A stretch of 64,000 bases of DNA. Origin: Xanthobacter oligotrophicus (GTDB taxonomy: Bacteria > Pseudomonadota > Alphaproteobacteria > Rhizobiales > Xanthobacteraceae). Of the stretch, positions 8,105 through 19,100 are shown piece after piece. The translations under genes and the position numbers were made by a program. The notes under the pieces are model-generated. The model worked only from the letters and a program-made list of their open reading frames with translations, had not been told where the DNA came from and did no database searches. Every line of letters starts with the position of its first letter. The stretch's first letter is position 1. The DNA lies in the NCBI RefSeq assembly GCF_008364685.1, contig NZ_VTTL01000002.1:62001-126000 (forward strand), read 5' to 3'.

Positions 8105-9271
8105 TCAATCGAGGGGGGCGACCTTTGCCCCCTCCGGCGGGCCGGGCGGCGTCTCGAAATCGAGCTGCTCCAGCCTGAGGCCGCGACGGGCGATCTTGTC
8201 GGCGGAGACGATGACGCGGCCCACGTCGTCGCCCACCTGCGCGAAATGCTTGGCGAGGTCGCCCACCCGCTCGCGCAGGCGGGTGACATCGACCACCAGG
8301 GCCGCCACTTCGGCGCGCACCCGGTCCGCCGCCTCGCGCATGCGGGCATCCTTGGCGATGGCCTGCACCACCTGGATCGCCAGCATGAGCAGGGACGGCG
8401 AGACCAGCACCACCCGCAGGCGGTAGGCTTCCTGCACCACACCGTCGAAATGCTCGGAAATCTCCGCATAGACCGATTCGGAGGGCACGAAGATGAGGGC
8501 CACGTCCTGGGTCTCGCCTGGCACGAAATAGCGCTCCGCCACATCGTAGACGTGCTTCAGCAGGTCGTTGCGCAGCCTCTGGCCCGCCGCCTTGCGGATG
8601 TCGGCCGAGGGCGCCTCGCGGAAGGCGGTGACCGATTCCAGCGGGAATTTCGAATCCACCAGCAGCGGGCGCGGATCGCCGGGCAGGAAGATGGCGCAGT
8701 CCGGCCGCTTGCCGTTGGAGAGGGTGTGCTGGAAGGCGAAGCTGCCGCGCGGCAGGCCGTCCGCCACGATAGCCTCCATGCGCGCCTGCCCGAAGGCGCC
8801 GCGCGCCTGCTTGTTGGCCAGCGTGTCCTTGAGCGCCACCACCTGGGCGGAGAGGTCGGTGAGGCTGCGCTCCGCCTTTTCCACCATGACAAGGCGCTCG
8901 GCGATGCGGGTCAGGCTCTCGTGCGTGGCGCGGGCGCTGGTGGAGAGCGTCTCGCCGATGCGGTGGGAGGTGGCGTCGAGACGCTCCGCCACCGCGCGGG
9001 CGAGCTCGCTCTGGCGGTGGGCAAGCACCTCCGTCATGCTCTGCACCCGGCCGGCGGTCTCCGATTGGACGCGGACAAGCTCACGCAGGCGGCGGTCCAT
9101 TTCGTCGCGCCGCAGCGCCTCCTCGGCCACCGCGGCAGCTCGCGCCCGGGACTGGCGCAGGAGGGACACGCCGACCATGAACACAAGCAGCGCAAGCAAT
9201 CCCGCGCCCAGGGCTGCCGCCTCGGCCAGGGTGACGGCGTGACCCGCCAGACTGAAGAGCGCCTCCCGCAT
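8105..9271 (-). CDS. rmuC: RmuC family DNA recombination protein
   Basis: A 388-residue protein with one N-terminal membrane helix ([20 protein letters not shown]), a long predicted coiled coil to about residue 190, and the RmuC domain in the C-terminal half ([41 protein letters not shown]). RmuC restrains genome inversions at short inverted repeats in E. coli and has a restriction-nuclease-like fold. I use the ATG at 9271 because AAGGAG immediately precedes it, although the spacing is short; an upstream start at 9304 is possible. It is divergent from def with about 80 bases between them. Confidence 0.9.
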   Translation of the reverse strand: MREALFSLAGHAVTLAEAAALGAGLLALLVFMVGVSLLRQSRARAAAVAEEALRRDEMDRRLRELVRVQSETAGRVQSMTEVLAHRQSELARAVAERLDATSHRIGETLSTSARATHESLTRIAERLVMVEKAERSLTDLSAQVVALKDTLANKQARGAFGQARMEAIVADGLPRGSFAFQHTLSNGKRPDCAIFLPGDPRPLLVDSKFPLESVTAFREAPSADIRKAAGQRLRNDLLKHVYDVAERYFVPGETQDVALIFVPSESVYAEISEHFDGVVQEAYRLRVVLVSPSLLMLAIQVVQAIAKDARMREAADRVRAEVAALVVDVTRLRERVGDLAKHFAQVGDDVGRVIVSADKIARRGLRLEQLDFETPPGPPEGAKVAPLD

Positions 9272-9351
9272 GGCTCCTTCTATCTCGATTCTCGATCCGA
9301 ACAAACAGCGAACATATTGACCAGACGCGAAGCTTCGCTTATTTCGCGAGA

Positions 9352-9870
9352 ATGGCGACGCGACCCATCCTCATCATCCCCGAGCCCAAGCTGCGCACCC
9401 TCTCGGCATCGGTCGAGAAAATCGACAGCGAGGTCCGAAAGCTCGTGGAAGACATGTTCGACACCATGTACGACGCGCCGGGCATCGGCCTCGCGGCGAT
9501 CCAGGTGGGCGTGCAGCGGCGCGTCGTCACCATCGATGTCGCGCGCGAGGGCGAGGCGAAGAAGCCCATCGCCCTCATCAACCCCGAGATCATCGCCGCG
9601 TCCGACGAGACCTCGGTCTATGCCGAGGGCTGCCTCTCCATCCCCGAATATTACGAGGAGGTGGAACGGCCGGCGCGGGTCACCGTGCGCTTCCAGGACC
9701 TGGAGGGGCAGGTGCGCGAAGTGGCGGCGGACGGACTGTTCGCCACCTGCGTGCAGCACGAGATCGACCACCTGAACGGCGTGCTCTTCATCGACCACAT
9801 CTCGAAGCTGAAGCGCGACCGGGTGATCAAGAAATTCACCAAGCTGGCGCGGCACAAGGACGAGGTCTGA
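9352..9870 (+). CDS. def: Peptide deformylase
   Basis: A 172-residue metalloenzyme that removes the formyl group from N-terminal formylmethionine of nascent proteins. All three signature motifs are present: [10 protein letters not shown] (44-53), EGCLS (92-96, metal-binding Cys94) and QHEIDH (135-140, two metal-binding histidines and the catalytic Glu). It heads def-fmt-truA, the common arrangement in which formylation and deformylation enzymes are made together. Gap to fmt is about 120 bases. Confidence 0.98.
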   Translation: MATRPILIIPEPKLRTLSASVEKIDSEVRKLVEDMFDTMYDAPGIGLAAIQVGVQRRVVTIDVAREGEAKKPIALINPEIIAASDETSVYAEGCLSIPEYYEEVERPARVTVRFQDLEGQVREVAADGLFATCVQHEIDHLNGVLFIDHISKLKRDRVIKKFTKLARHKDEV

Positions 9871-9990
9871 CGCCCCGGACGCCGGCGTCACCTTTCCCGC
9901 TTTCCCGCTGATGCCGTCGCATCCGGGTCTTTTCGCTCAATCGCCGCGCGCGCCTGACTGGATGGGCCGCGCCGGCCCGGATCAGGCAAT

Positions 9991-10914
9991 ATGCGCATCA
10001 TCTTCATGGGAACGCCGGATTTCGCCGTGCCGACCCTTTCCGAGATCGTCGGACGCGGGCACGAGGTGGTGGCGGTCTATACCCGCGCCCCCGCCCCGGC
10101 CGGCCGGCGCGGGCTCGACCTCACCCCCTCCCCGGTCCATCAGGTGGCCGAGCGTTTCGGCCTGAAGGTGCTCACCCCGAAAAGCCTGCGCAGCGCCGAG
10201 GCGGCGGCCGAATTTGCCGCCCATGACGCCGATGTGGCGGTGGTGGTGGCCTATGGCCTCATCCTGCCGCCGGCGATCCTCGCGGCGCCGCGCCTCGGCT
10301 GCCTCAACCTGCACGGCTCGCTTCTGCCCCGCTGGCGCGGCGCCGCGCCCATCCAGCGCGCCATCATGGCCGGGGACGAGGCGACGGGCGTGTGCGTGAT
10401 GCAGATGGAGCAAGGCCTCGACACCGGCCCTGTGGGCCTCGTGGAGCGCATCCCCATCGGCCCCGACATGACCGCCGGCGACCTGCACGACCGCATGATG
10501 GTGCTCGGCGCCGACCTCATGGCCCGCGCGCTGGCGGCGCTGGAGCGCGGCGGCCTCGCCTTCACCCCCCAGCCGGAGGCGGGCGTCGCCTATGCGGCCA
10601 AGATCGAGAAGGCAGAGACCCGCATCGACTGGTCGCAGCCGGCGCAGGTGGTGCACGATCGCATCCGCGGGCTGTCCCCCTTCCCCGGCGCCTGGTTCCC
10701 GCTGGGGCCGGAAGAGACACGGGTGAAGGCGCTGCGCTCGACCCTCGCGGACGGCGCGGGCGCCCCCGGCGACGTGCTGGACGACCGCCTCACCATCGCC
10801 TGCGGCACCGGCGCGGTGCGGCTGGTGGAATTGCAGAAGGCCGGCAAACAGCCCGCCGGGGCCTCAAGCTTTCTCAATGGCAACGCCGTGCCCCCCGGCA
10901 CCCGGCTCGCCTGA
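9991..10914 (+). CDS. fmt: Methionyl-tRNA formyltransferase
   Basis: A 307-residue enzyme that formylates initiator Met-tRNA using 10-formyl-tetrahydrofolate. The N-terminal Rossmann domain contains [19 protein letters not shown] (107-125), including catalytic Asn107 and His109, and GLDTGP with the catalytic Asp144. The C-terminal OB-fold (from about 205) binds tRNA. Full length for the family. It lies between def and truA; truA begins 13 bases after the stop. Confidence 0.98.
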   Translation: MRIIFMGTPDFAVPTLSEIVGRGHEVVAVYTRAPAPAGRRGLDLTPSPVHQVAERFGLKVLTPKSLRSAEAAAEFAAHDADVAVVVAYGLILPPAILAAPRLGCLNLHGSLLPRWRGAAPIQRAIMAGDEATGVCVMQMEQGLDTGPVGLVERIPIGPDMTAGDLHDRMMVLGADLMARALAALERGGLAFTPQPEAGVAYAAKIEKAETRIDWSQPAQVVHDRIRGLSPFPGAWFPLGPEETRVKALRSTLADGAGAPGDVLDDRLTIACGTGAVRLVELQKAGKQPAGASSFLNGNAVPPGTRLA

Positions 10915-10927
10915 CGGCGCCCCCGCC

Positions 10928-11665
10928 ATGCCCCGCTACAAACTCACCATCGAATATGATGGCACCCCCTATGCCGGCTGGCAGATCCAGGCCGACCAGG
11001 AGACCGTGCAGGGTGCGTTGGCGCAGGCGTTCCACCGCTTCTGCGGCGAGGATGTGCATGTGGCCGGTGCCGGGCGCACCGACGCCGGCGTCCATGCCAC
11101 CGGTCAGGTGGCCCATGTGGACCTCTCGCGGCAGTGGCGGAGCGACACGGTGCGCGACGCCATGACCGCGCAGCTGCGGCCCCACCCCATCGCCGTCCTG
11201 AGCGCCGAGGCGGTGCCGGACAGCTTCGACGCCCGCTTCTCCGCCACCAAGCGGCACTATCTCTACCGCATCGTCAACCGGCGGCCGGACCTTGCCCTCG
11301 ACCGGGACCGCGCCTGGCGCATCCCGCAGAAGCTCGACGCGCAGGCCATGCACGTCGCCGCCCAGCGGCTGCTGGGCAAGCACGATTTCTCCACCTTCCG
11401 CGCCGCCGAGTGCCAGGCCGCCTCGCCGCTCAAGACCTTGGATCAGCTCGACGTTTCCCGCTCCGGCGACGAGATCCGCGTCATCACCTCGGCGCGGTCC
11501 TTCCTGCACCATCAGGTGCGCTCCATGGTGGGCTCGCTGATGCGGGTGGGCGAAGGGCGTTGGAGCGCCGACGACCTGGAAGCCGCCCTCAAGGCCGCCG
11601 ACCGCACCCGCTGCGGCCCCATGGCGCCGGCCGCCGGGCTCTATCTGGCCGCCGTCAGCTATTGA
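10928..11665 (+). CDS. truA: tRNA pseudouridine(38-40) synthase
   Basis: A 245-residue pseudouridine synthase that modifies positions 38-40 of the tRNA anticodon arm. The active-site motif [17 protein letters not shown] contains the catalytic Asp52, and the C-terminal [13 protein letters not shown] and [12 protein letters not shown] are typical. The ATG at 10928 begins [18 protein letters not shown], the usual N-terminus; the longer open frame from 10877 overlaps fmt and is unlikely. Last gene of def-fmt-truA. Confidence 0.97.
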   Translation: MPRYKLTIEYDGTPYAGWQIQADQETVQGALAQAFHRFCGEDVHVAGAGRTDAGVHATGQVAHVDLSRQWRSDTVRDAMTAQLRPHPIAVLSAEAVPDSFDARFSATKRHYLYRIVNRRPDLALDRDRAWRIPQKLDAQAMHVAAQRLLGKHDFSTFRAAECQAASPLKTLDQLDVSRSGDEIRVITSARSFLHHQVRSMVGSLMRVGEGRWSADDLEAALKAADRTRCGPMAPAAGLYLAAVSY

Positions 11666-11811
11666 ACGCGCGCGCCTCGGCGCCACGTCATCAACCCTTT
11701 GTAAGCCCTACCTGCCGCCAAGCAGGGAACGTCTGCCCCTGCGCGGGCATTCCCTCTTCAAAGCCCCAATGGACACGCCCGGCGCGTCCCAACGGCAGAA
11801 GAGGACTTAAG

Positions 11812-12159
11812 ATGATGTTCGGCTTTCGCTTCCACGCCGGGCGCACGCCGCCGCAGGCCCGCGCCCTCCCCACGACCCACCTGGTGGCGCGGCTCGTGCC
11901 CGCCGCGCCCTGCGGCTGGGTGTTCTTCGACGGCAGCGAAACCCGCATGGCCACCGAGGATGGCACCGACCTCATCATCCCTGGCGGCGCCTTCTTTCCC
12001 AAGGAGGCGCGGCGCTATGCTAGCGAAAGCGAGGCATGCATCGAGGCGGCCCGCCTCAACGATGCCAGCCTGTGCCTCGACCGGCCGTGGCGGGTGAAGC
12101 CGGTGTCTGCCTTCGAGGTCAAGCGCTCGCCCTTCGCCCACGCGGTGGCGCAGTTCTGA
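11812..12159 (+). CDS. Small protein of unknown function
   Basis: A 115-residue soluble protein with no signal peptide, membrane segment or motif I recognise. It contains CGWVFFDGSETRMATEDG and the segment LCLDRPWRVKPVSAFEV. The ATG at 11812 follows AGAGGACTTA, a plausible ribosome-binding site, and a strong intrinsic terminator begins 27 bases after the stop, which supports a real transcription unit. About 145 bases separate it from truA, so it probably has its own promoter. Confidence 0.6.
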   Translation: MMFGFRFHAGRTPPQARALPTTHLVARLVPAAPCGWVFFDGSETRMATEDGTDLIIPGGAFFPKEARRYASESEACIEAARLNDASLCLDRPWRVKPVSAFEVKRSPFAHAVAQF

Positions 12160-12185
12160 GGACCTCAGGACAGCCAGACACGACA

Positions 12186-12225
12186 AAGCCGCCGCTGCCC
12201 GTCGAGGCAACGGCGGCTTTTTTTT
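12186..12225 (+). terminator. Strong intrinsic terminator
   Basis: AAGCCGCCG pairs with CGGCGGCTT, extended by TGCC/GGCA around loop CGTCGA, then eight T residues. It ends the 115-residue gene. On the other strand only three T residues follow, so it would terminate trxA less efficiently. Confidence 0.9.
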
Positions 12226-12243
12226 CAGAGGGACCGGACGGGC

Positions 12244-12564
12244 TCAGATGGCGCCGTTGATCCACTGCACCAGCTTCGCCTTGGGGGCGGCGCCGACCTG
12301 GCGGGAGGCGATCTTGCCGTCCTTGAACAGCAGCAGGGTGGGGATGGACATGATGCCGTACTTGGAAGCGGTGGCGGGATTCTCATCCACGTTCAGCTTC
12401 ACGATGCGGATCTTCTCGCCCATCTCGCCGGAGACTTCCTCGAGGATGGGGGCCACCATGCGGCAGGGGCCGCACCACTCGGCCCAGAAATCCACGATGA
12501 CGGGCGCGCTGGACTGAAGCACGTCCTGCTCAAAATTCTGATCCGAAACCTTCTCGACCGACAT
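12244..12564 (-). CDS. trxA: Thioredoxin 1
   Basis: A 106-residue classical thioredoxin that reduces protein disulfides in the cytoplasm. The active site WCGPC is at residues 30-34, the cis-proline motif SIPTLLLF follows near 73-80, and the buried Asp lies in VIVDFWAEW. Length and start (ATG at 12564) match the family. It lies 86 bases downstream of addA in the same direction, the conserved addB-addA-trxA order of alphaproteobacteria. Confidence 0.98.
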   Translation of the reverse strand: MSVEKVSDQNFEQDVLQSSAPVIVDFWAEWCGPCRMVAPILEEVSGEMGEKIRIVKLNVDENPATASKYGIMSIPTLLLFKDGKIASRQVGAAPKAKLVQWINGAI

Positions 12565-12650
12565 GGCAGACCTCGTAGGGGGGAACCGGGGGAACCACTG
12601 AATGTTGGGACCGAACGTAGGGAGCCCCTCCCCTCTTCGTCAAGGCGCCG

Positions 12651-15600
12651 TCACGGCGAGGTGAGGCCGAGCCGCGCCAGCGCCGCCTGCAAGCGGCCGA
12701 TTTCGAGCCGGAAAACGCGCGGACCCGCCGTATAGACCAGCCGCGCCTCGAAGACGCGCCCGGCGAACACCTGCGACAGAAGAGCGCCATAGACGGCAAG
12801 CTGCGCCACATAAGCCTCAGCCACGTCTTCCGGCCGCTGAGGCGGGGTGCGGTCGGTCTTGAAGTCGGCGACGATCAGAAGGTCGGGCGTCACCGCCAGC
12901 CGGTCGATCCGGCCGGAAACGTGGAAATCCGCGCCCTCCCGCGCCTTCAGCCGGCCGATGACCGGCACTTCCGCCCGGCTTCCGGCGCCGAACAGGTCCG
13001 CGAGCGGCGCATGACCGAGGACGCTGAGCGCTTCCTCCAGCACCTCCTGATGGATGGCATCCGCCACCTTGTCCGCCGCATGCCGCAGCAGGCGCAGGCC
13101 CGCCGCCGCACGCTCGGGCGCCGGCAGGTCGGGCAGGCCGGCGAGCAGGCGGTGGACCAGATCGCCCCGCACCAAGGGCGAAAGCCCCGTCTCGGGCGCC
13201 GGGGTGCGCAAAGGCGAGGGGCCAGCGGATTCGGTCTTCGAGGGCCGCAGCAGGCGCGGGGCCTGCTCCGGCGCTGGCGGATGGGGGAAGATGGGCAGCG
13301 CCGGTTCGTTCCCCGCTGTGGAAGAAGCCGCCGCCGGCCCCGCCACGGCGAGGCCCGGCCCCTTGTTCCAGCGCAGCACCGGACCCTCAAAACCGAGGGC
13401 GGGCTGCTCGGCCGCCTCCGGCGCGAGGGCGGCGCGCACCAGCTCGTACCAGCAGCCCTCCGGGCGGGCATGGGCCTTGTCTTTGGCCGGCGCGCGAGTC
13501 TCGGCGCCGCAGACGATCACCGCATCCTCGGCGCGGGTGAGGGCCACATAAAGCAGGCGCCGGTGCTCCTCCAGTTCGCGGGCGGCGGCAGCGGCACGGG
13601 CGGTTGCGAGGCGTTCGGGATCCTCCGCCTTGCGCGGGGCGAGCACCGGCACCTCGCCCTGCGGCCCCGGCACGCTCACAAGGCCACCGGCGGAGCGGGC
13701 CTTGGGCATGTCCACCGTATCGGCGAGGATGACGATGGGTGCCTCCAGGCCCTTGGCGCCGTGCACGGTCATCACCCGCACCTCGTTGCGGCCGCTCTCC
13801 ATGTCGCGCTTGGTCTCGGCGCCGCCCCGGCGCAGATAGGCGAGGAAGCCGGCAAGGCTGGCTGGCTCGGTGGATTCGTAGGCGCGGGCCAGCACCATGA
13901 ACTCGTCCAGCACGTCCGCCGCTTCGGGGCCGAGCCGGGCCAGCATGGCGCGCCGGCCGCCGTCGCGGCCCAGCACCCGGGCGTAGAAATCGAAGGGCCG
14001 CAGCAAAGCCGCCTCCCCGCGCCACGCGGCGAGCCGCGCCCAGACGGCGGCATGGCGGGGATCCGGCGCGGCCTTGAGTGCGTCCACCAGCCGCCCGCCC
14101 CGGCCGGGGCACAGGGCGAGGAGATCATCGTCTGTGAGGCCGAACAGCGGGCTCTTGAGCAATGCCGCCAGCGCCAGGTCGTCGTCGGGGGAGACCAGGG
14201 CGTCGCCCAGCGCCATCAGGTCGAGGGCGGCGATGTGCTCGGCCACCACCAGCCGGTCGGCGCCCGCCACTTCCACCTGCGCGTCCTTCAGCTCCTTGAG
14301 CGCGCGGATGACGGCCTCGAACACCCGCCCGCGCCGGCGCACCAGCACCAGCACGTCGCCCGCCCGCATGGGCCTTCCATTGCGGGAGGGAATGGCAAGG
14401 CCGGTCGCGATGCCGGCCTGGATGAAGCCGGCGATGCGCTGGGCCAGCCGGCTCACCGGATCGTCCGCCGGCGCCTCGTCCAGCGGGCGGCGCCAATTGT
14501 CGGGCTGGGTCGCGGGTTCCGGCGTGGTGGTGGGCCAGATCTCCACCAGGGCCGGCGCATCTGCGCGGATGGCGGCATGCACCGGGGCCACGGCGTCCAG
14601 CGTGAGGCCGTCATGGGCCTCGGGACGGGAGAAGATCTGGTCCACCGCCTCCAGCACGCCGGGGGCAGAGCGGAAGGAATGGGGCAGTTCCACCCGCCGC
14701 AGGGCATCCGGCCCCGCCTTGCGCGCGAAGGTGGCGCGCATCTCGCCGAACGCGCGCGGGTCGGCGCCCTGGAAGGAGAAGATGGACTGCTTCTCGTCCC
14801 CCACCACAAACAGGGTGCGCGTCACGTCCTCGCGCGCGCCGGCGCCGGAGAAGAAATCGTCGGCGAGGCCCTGCACCACCCGCCACTGCTGCGGGCTGGT
14901 GTCCTGCGCCTCGTCCACCAGGATGTGGTCGATGCCCTGGTCCAGCTTGTACTGCACGAAGGTGGGCTGGTCCGACAGCAACTGGGCGGCCTTGACGATG
15001 AGGTCGTCGAAATCCAGCAGCCCGCGCGCCGCCTTCTCCGCCTCGTAGCGGCGGACGGCCTCGGCGGCGAGGGTCAGCGCGGCCTCTGTGCGCTCCAGCG
15101 TGCGGGCGCCCAGCAACTGGTCGGACAGGAGCGCGAGGCGGTCGCGCTCGTCCCGCAGCCGCGCGGCAAGGCCGGGGGCGCGGTCGGCGAAACCCTTGGT
15201 AAAGAGGTTCCGGTCCGAGCGCGGGCCCTCCGAGCCGAAGAACACACGCCGCCAGGCGGCAAGGCCGGACGCCATGTCACCCGCCTCGGCGGCGGCCAGG
15301 AGATCATCGCCCCTTGTGCGGTCCGTGGCCTTGTCGGACGCGGCCAGCTCCGCCGCCGCACTCGCCCATTCGGAATGGGGCAGATGGGGGCTTGCCAGCA
15401 TCTGCACTTCCAGATCCGCCACATTGGCATCCGCCGGAAGATCGAGCGCCCGCGCCACTGCCGCCCGCCGCGCGGTCGGCGTGTCGCCCAGCGGCTGGAT
15501 GCGCGCACGCAGGGCGATGGCGGCCTCCAGCAGGCCGGAGAGGCCGCTGTCGGACATATCCTCCGTCAGCCGCGCCAGCGCCTCGCCCAGAGGCGCGGAT

Positions 15601-16139
15601 GGCACGCGGGTGGCCGCCACCACGAGGTCGGCGCGGATGCGGGCCATCAGCTCCTGCCGGCCCACCTCGTCCAGTTCGCCGAAGCCGGCGGCCACGTCCG
15701 CCTCGAACGGGAAGCGGTGGAGGAGCGCGCCACAGAAGGCGTGGATGGTCTGGATCTTCAGCCCGCCCGGCGTCTCCAGCGCGGCGGCGAACAGCCGGCG
15801 GGCGCGGGCGCGCAGGGCAGCGTCTGGGGCTGAGCCCACCGTGTCGCTGATGGCGGCGTCCAGTTCGCCATCGGGCAGGCGCACCCAGCGGCCGAGGATG
15901 GCGAGCACCCGGTTCGCCATGTTGGCCGCCGCCGCCTTGGTATAGGTGAGGCACAGGATGCGCCCCGGCGGCGTGCCGGCCAGCAGCAGGCGGATGACGC
16001 GGCGCGCCAGCACATGGGTCTTGCCCGAGCCGGCATTGGCCGACACCCAGGCCGAGAAAGCGGGATGGGAGGCATCAGACTGGCGGCGCGTCGCCTCGGA
16101 CTTGGGGTCGCGGGCATCCAGGGTTAGATCGGCGCTCAT
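12651..16139 (-). CDS. addA: Double-strand break repair helicase-nuclease AddA
   Basis: A 1162-residue UvrD-like helicase with a C-terminal RecB-type nuclease. The Walker A motif is SANAGSGKTHVLARR near the N-terminus; later motifs include HILVDEAQDTSPQQW, VVGDEKQSIFSFQGADP and VMTVHGAKGLEAPIVILADT; the nuclease centre is LIVADFKTDRTPP near residue 1085. With AddB it processes broken DNA ends for RecA-dependent repair, the RecBCD counterpart. Its ATG (16139) overlaps the addB stop as ATGA, indicating translational coupling; the ten residues upstream in the frame are therefore excluded. Confidence 0.96.
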   Translation of the reverse strand: MSADLTLDARDPKSEATRRQSDASHPAFSAWVSANAGSGKTHVLARRVIRLLLAGTPPGRILCLTYTKAAAANMANRVLAILGRWVRLPDGELDAAISDTVGSAPDAALRARARRLFAAALETPGGLKIQTIHAFCGALLHRFPFEADVAAGFGELDEVGRQELMARIRADLVVAATRVPSAPLGEALARLTEDMSDSGLSGLLEAAIALRARIQPLGDTPTARRAAVARALDLPADANVADLEVQMLASPHLPHSEWASAAAELAASDKATDRTRGDDLLAAAEAGDMASGLAAWRRVFFGSEGPRSDRNLFTKGFADRAPGLAARLRDERDRLALLSDQLLGARTLERTEAALTLAAEAVRRYEAEKAARGLLDFDDLIVKAAQLLSDQPTFVQYKLDQGIDHILVDEAQDTSPQQWRVVQGLADDFFSGAGAREDVTRTLFVVGDEKQSIFSFQGADPRAFGEMRATFARKAGPDALRRVELPHSFRSAPGVLEAVDQIFSRPEAHDGLTLDAVAPVHAAIRADAPALVEIWPTTTPEPATQPDNWRRPLDEAPADDPVSRLAQRIAGFIQAGIATGLAIPSRNGRPMRAGDVLVLVRRRGRVFEAVIRALKELKDAQVEVAGADRLVVAEHIAALDLMALGDALVSPDDDLALAALLKSPLFGLTDDDLLALCPGRGGRLVDALKAAPDPRHAAVWARLAAWRGEAALLRPFDFYARVLGRDGGRRAMLARLGPEAADVLDEFMVLARAYESTEPASLAGFLAYLRRGGAETKRDMESGRNEVRVMTVHGAKGLEAPIVILADTVDMPKARSAGGLVSVPGPQGEVPVLAPRKAEDPERLATARAAAAARELEEHRRLLYVALTRAEDAVIVCGAETRAPAKDKAHARPEGCWYELVRAALAPEAAEQPALGFEGPVLRWNKGPGLAVAGPAAASSTAGNEPALPIFPHPPAPEQAPRLLRPSKTESAGPSPLRTPAPETGLSPLVRGDLVHRLLAGLPDLPAPERAAAGLRLLRHAADKVADAIHQEVLEEALSVLGHAPLADLFGAGSRAEVPVIGRLKAREGADFHVSGRIDRLAVTPDLLIVADFKTDRTPPQRPEDVAEAYVAQLAVYGALLSQVFAGRVFEARLVYTAGPRVFRLEIGRLQAALARLGLTSP

Positions 16140-19100
16140 TCGCCCTCCTCCCCGGAGAGGGCCCATTCGCGCACGCGGGCGAGATGATCATAGGTGCCGT
16201 AGGTGCCGGACCATTGCGGCGCCGCCAGCGAGCGATAGCCCTGCGCCTCGTTCTCGAACGCCATGAGCAGGCTTTCAAGGCCGGCGAGCGCGGTCTCGGC
16301 GAGGTCCATGGTGTCGCGGTCCTTGAGGCGGATAGGCCTTTCCTCGCCCCCCGCCGCGCCGCCCTTCAGCTCCACATAGAGCAGGTCCGCCACGTCCACC
16401 GCCGGCACGTCGGGGAAGGCGCCGCGCTTGGCCATGGCCGCCTCCAGCGGCAGCTGGGGCGAAAGGGAGGCGACCTGCCGGGCACTCGGCGCCGTGCCGG
16501 TCTTGTAGTCGAGGATATTGAGCAGGCCGTCGCGGCGCACCTCGATGCGGTCGGCGCGCCCGGTGAGGCGGAAGGCAGCACCGCCCAGCGGGATTTCCAG
16601 GCTGCCGGAGGCTTCCGCCACCACATGGTCGAGATGCACCCGCCGCTCCCGCTCAAAGGCGACGAGGAAGCCCGCCGCCCGCTCGAACCGCGCCCACCAC
16701 AAGGCATGCTCGGCGGGGAAAGCCTTCAGCGGGGCGAAGGCGCGCCGGCCTTCTTCCAGCAGTTGTTCCAGTGCATCGGGCGGCAGCTTGCGGGGATGCG
16801 CCTGGGTGAAGCGGCCGATGGCCTCGTGCAGGGCCGATCCGCGCTCCGCCCCGCCGGGGGCGGCATCCAGCGGATCGAGGGGGATGAGGCCCAGAACGTG
16901 GCGGGCATAGATGGAATAGGGATCGCGCAGGAAGGTTTCCACCTCCGTCACCGAGAGCCGGCGAGGCCGCAGCGCCAGCGGCGGGGCCGGCGCGGGGCGG
17001 GTGGCGCGGGGCACGGCGGGGGCATCGTCCAGCCGGCGCGCGGCCTGGACCCAGCGGGCGCCGCGGGCGCGGGCGGCGGTCCATTCCGCCTCGCCCGCCA
17101 CCGTCTTCAGCCGCTGCACGAAGCGCGAGGGCACGCTCTGGGTGCCGCCCACCTTGGCGGCGAAGGTCAGCACCACCTCGGCGGCGCCGAAGCCCTGGGC
17201 GAAATCGTGGGCGGACAGGCCGATGCGCCGCTCCGGCAGGTCGAGCCCCAGATCGCCGCGCATGGGCCGGCTGAGCCAGGGGTCGGTCTCGGCGATGCGC
17301 GGCCAGCTGCCCTCGATGAGCGCGCCCAGCACCATGCGATCCACATGGATGAGGCGCGCTTCCAGCGGGCCGAGGATGCGGATGCGCGCATGCGGCTCGG
17401 CGCGCGGGCGCACCATGGCGTCGGCGAACAGGGCGCCGGCCGCATCCGCATAGGCCGACAGGTCGAGGGCGGGGCCATCGCCCGCTGCGCCGTCCAGCGT
17501 CTCGAAGGTGCGGGCAAGAGCTGCTTCCGCCGCATCCTCCGCGTCGATATCGAGGGGGCCGCAGGTTTCCACCCAGGCGGCACGGTGGGCAGCGACGAGC
17601 CCGGCAAGCGGCGCCGCGCCCCGCTGCGCGCCGAGGGCCAGCAGAGGGCCGAGCGCCCGGTCGAGCCGGTCCACCAGATCGCGGGCGCGGGCCAGCGCCC
17701 CCTCCCCCATGCGCCGGCGGGGGTCGGCGCCGCGATAATCCTCCCGGTCGAAGGCGGCGATGGCGTCCCTCAGGCCGTCGATGCCGGCGCGCGGGCGCGG
17801 GCCCCGCAGGGCCACCAGCTCCAGCGCCGCCACCGCATCCGCCTTCGCCTCGGGCGCGAGCCCGAACCGCGCCAAGGGATGGGTCAGCAGCGCGAACAGG
17901 GGCACCGGCGCCAGATCCTCCGCCGCCGCCATCACCAACAGGCTGGCGAGCCGCCCAGCGGGACTGTCGGCAAGCGGCGTGCCGGCGGAATCGTCCAGCG
18001 CCACGCCGAAGCGCGCCATCTCCGCCGCCACCCGGCGCGCGAGATCGCGGTCGGGAGTGACGAGGGCGGCGGTCTCGCCCTCCCGCTCCAGGCTGTCGCG
18101 CAGCAGCAAAGCGATGGCGAGGGCTTCAGCGCGCGGGTCGTCCGCCTCCACCACGCTGATACCCGCCATTGCCGTGCCCAGCGCGGCGGGCGGCAGGCGG
18201 TCGGAGAGGCTCGCCCAGAGGTCGGAGGTCTCGGCCTGCCGCATGGCCTCGCTCATCAGCCGCTCGCGTCCGAAGGGGGCGTGCGCGGCGAGGGGCAGGA
18301 CGTCGCCGCGCGCCACGCCGAGGCGCGGCAGCAGCCGGGCGAGGCCATACTGCGGATGGTCCGGCGCCGCGTCCCGCCCATCGGTGATGCGGGCGAAGGA
18401 GGCCGGGTCCAGATCCTGGTCGAGGCCCGGCAGCACCACGGCGCCCTTCGGCAGGCCGGCGATGGCGGCCAGCAGGCGGGCGGTGGCGGGCATGGAGCCG
18501 GTGGAGCCAGCGGCGATCACCGGGCCGGCGCCGCTGCCCAAGGCGACGAGGCGGCGCGCTTCCGCATCCACCAGCGCGTCGCGGCGGGCGGCGGGCTCCA
18601 CCAGTCCGGCGATGTCCAGATATTCGGTGAAGGCGCGCCGGGCGATGCGCACGAAATCGAGCCCCACGCGGAAATAGCGGTCCAGTTCCTCCGGCACGAG
18701 GCCGTCGAGGCCGTCCACGGTCAGCCCCGCCGTGGTGAGGTCGTCGAACAGGGCGCCGAGGGCATCGGCGAGGGCGAAGGTTGCGGCGGTGCCGGCGGCC
18801 ACCGCCTCCCGTCCGGCTGCTTTCGCGAGGGTATCGCGCCAGTGGGCGACGAGCCGGGCCAGCACCAGGCGACGGTGCACCGGCGCGATGGCATGGGGCG
18901 CGGCCAGCACCGGCGCATCCTCGGAGAAGGCGAGCGCGTCCTCGTCCACGTCGCCCAAAGGCACGATCTTCGGCAGCAGCAGCAGCACCGCGCCGCCGGA
19001 GGCTTCCAGCAGCGCCTCGACGAACAGGCGCCCCGCACGACGGGTGGGCAGGAACACGGTGGCGCCGGCCAGCGCGAGAGGGTCCGCGCGCGGGGCGAAG

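Noticed and set aside
6902-9775. 957-residue plus-strand open frame across mutM, rmuC and def
   Set aside because: It runs antisense to two clear genes and out of frame through def; no domain is visible.
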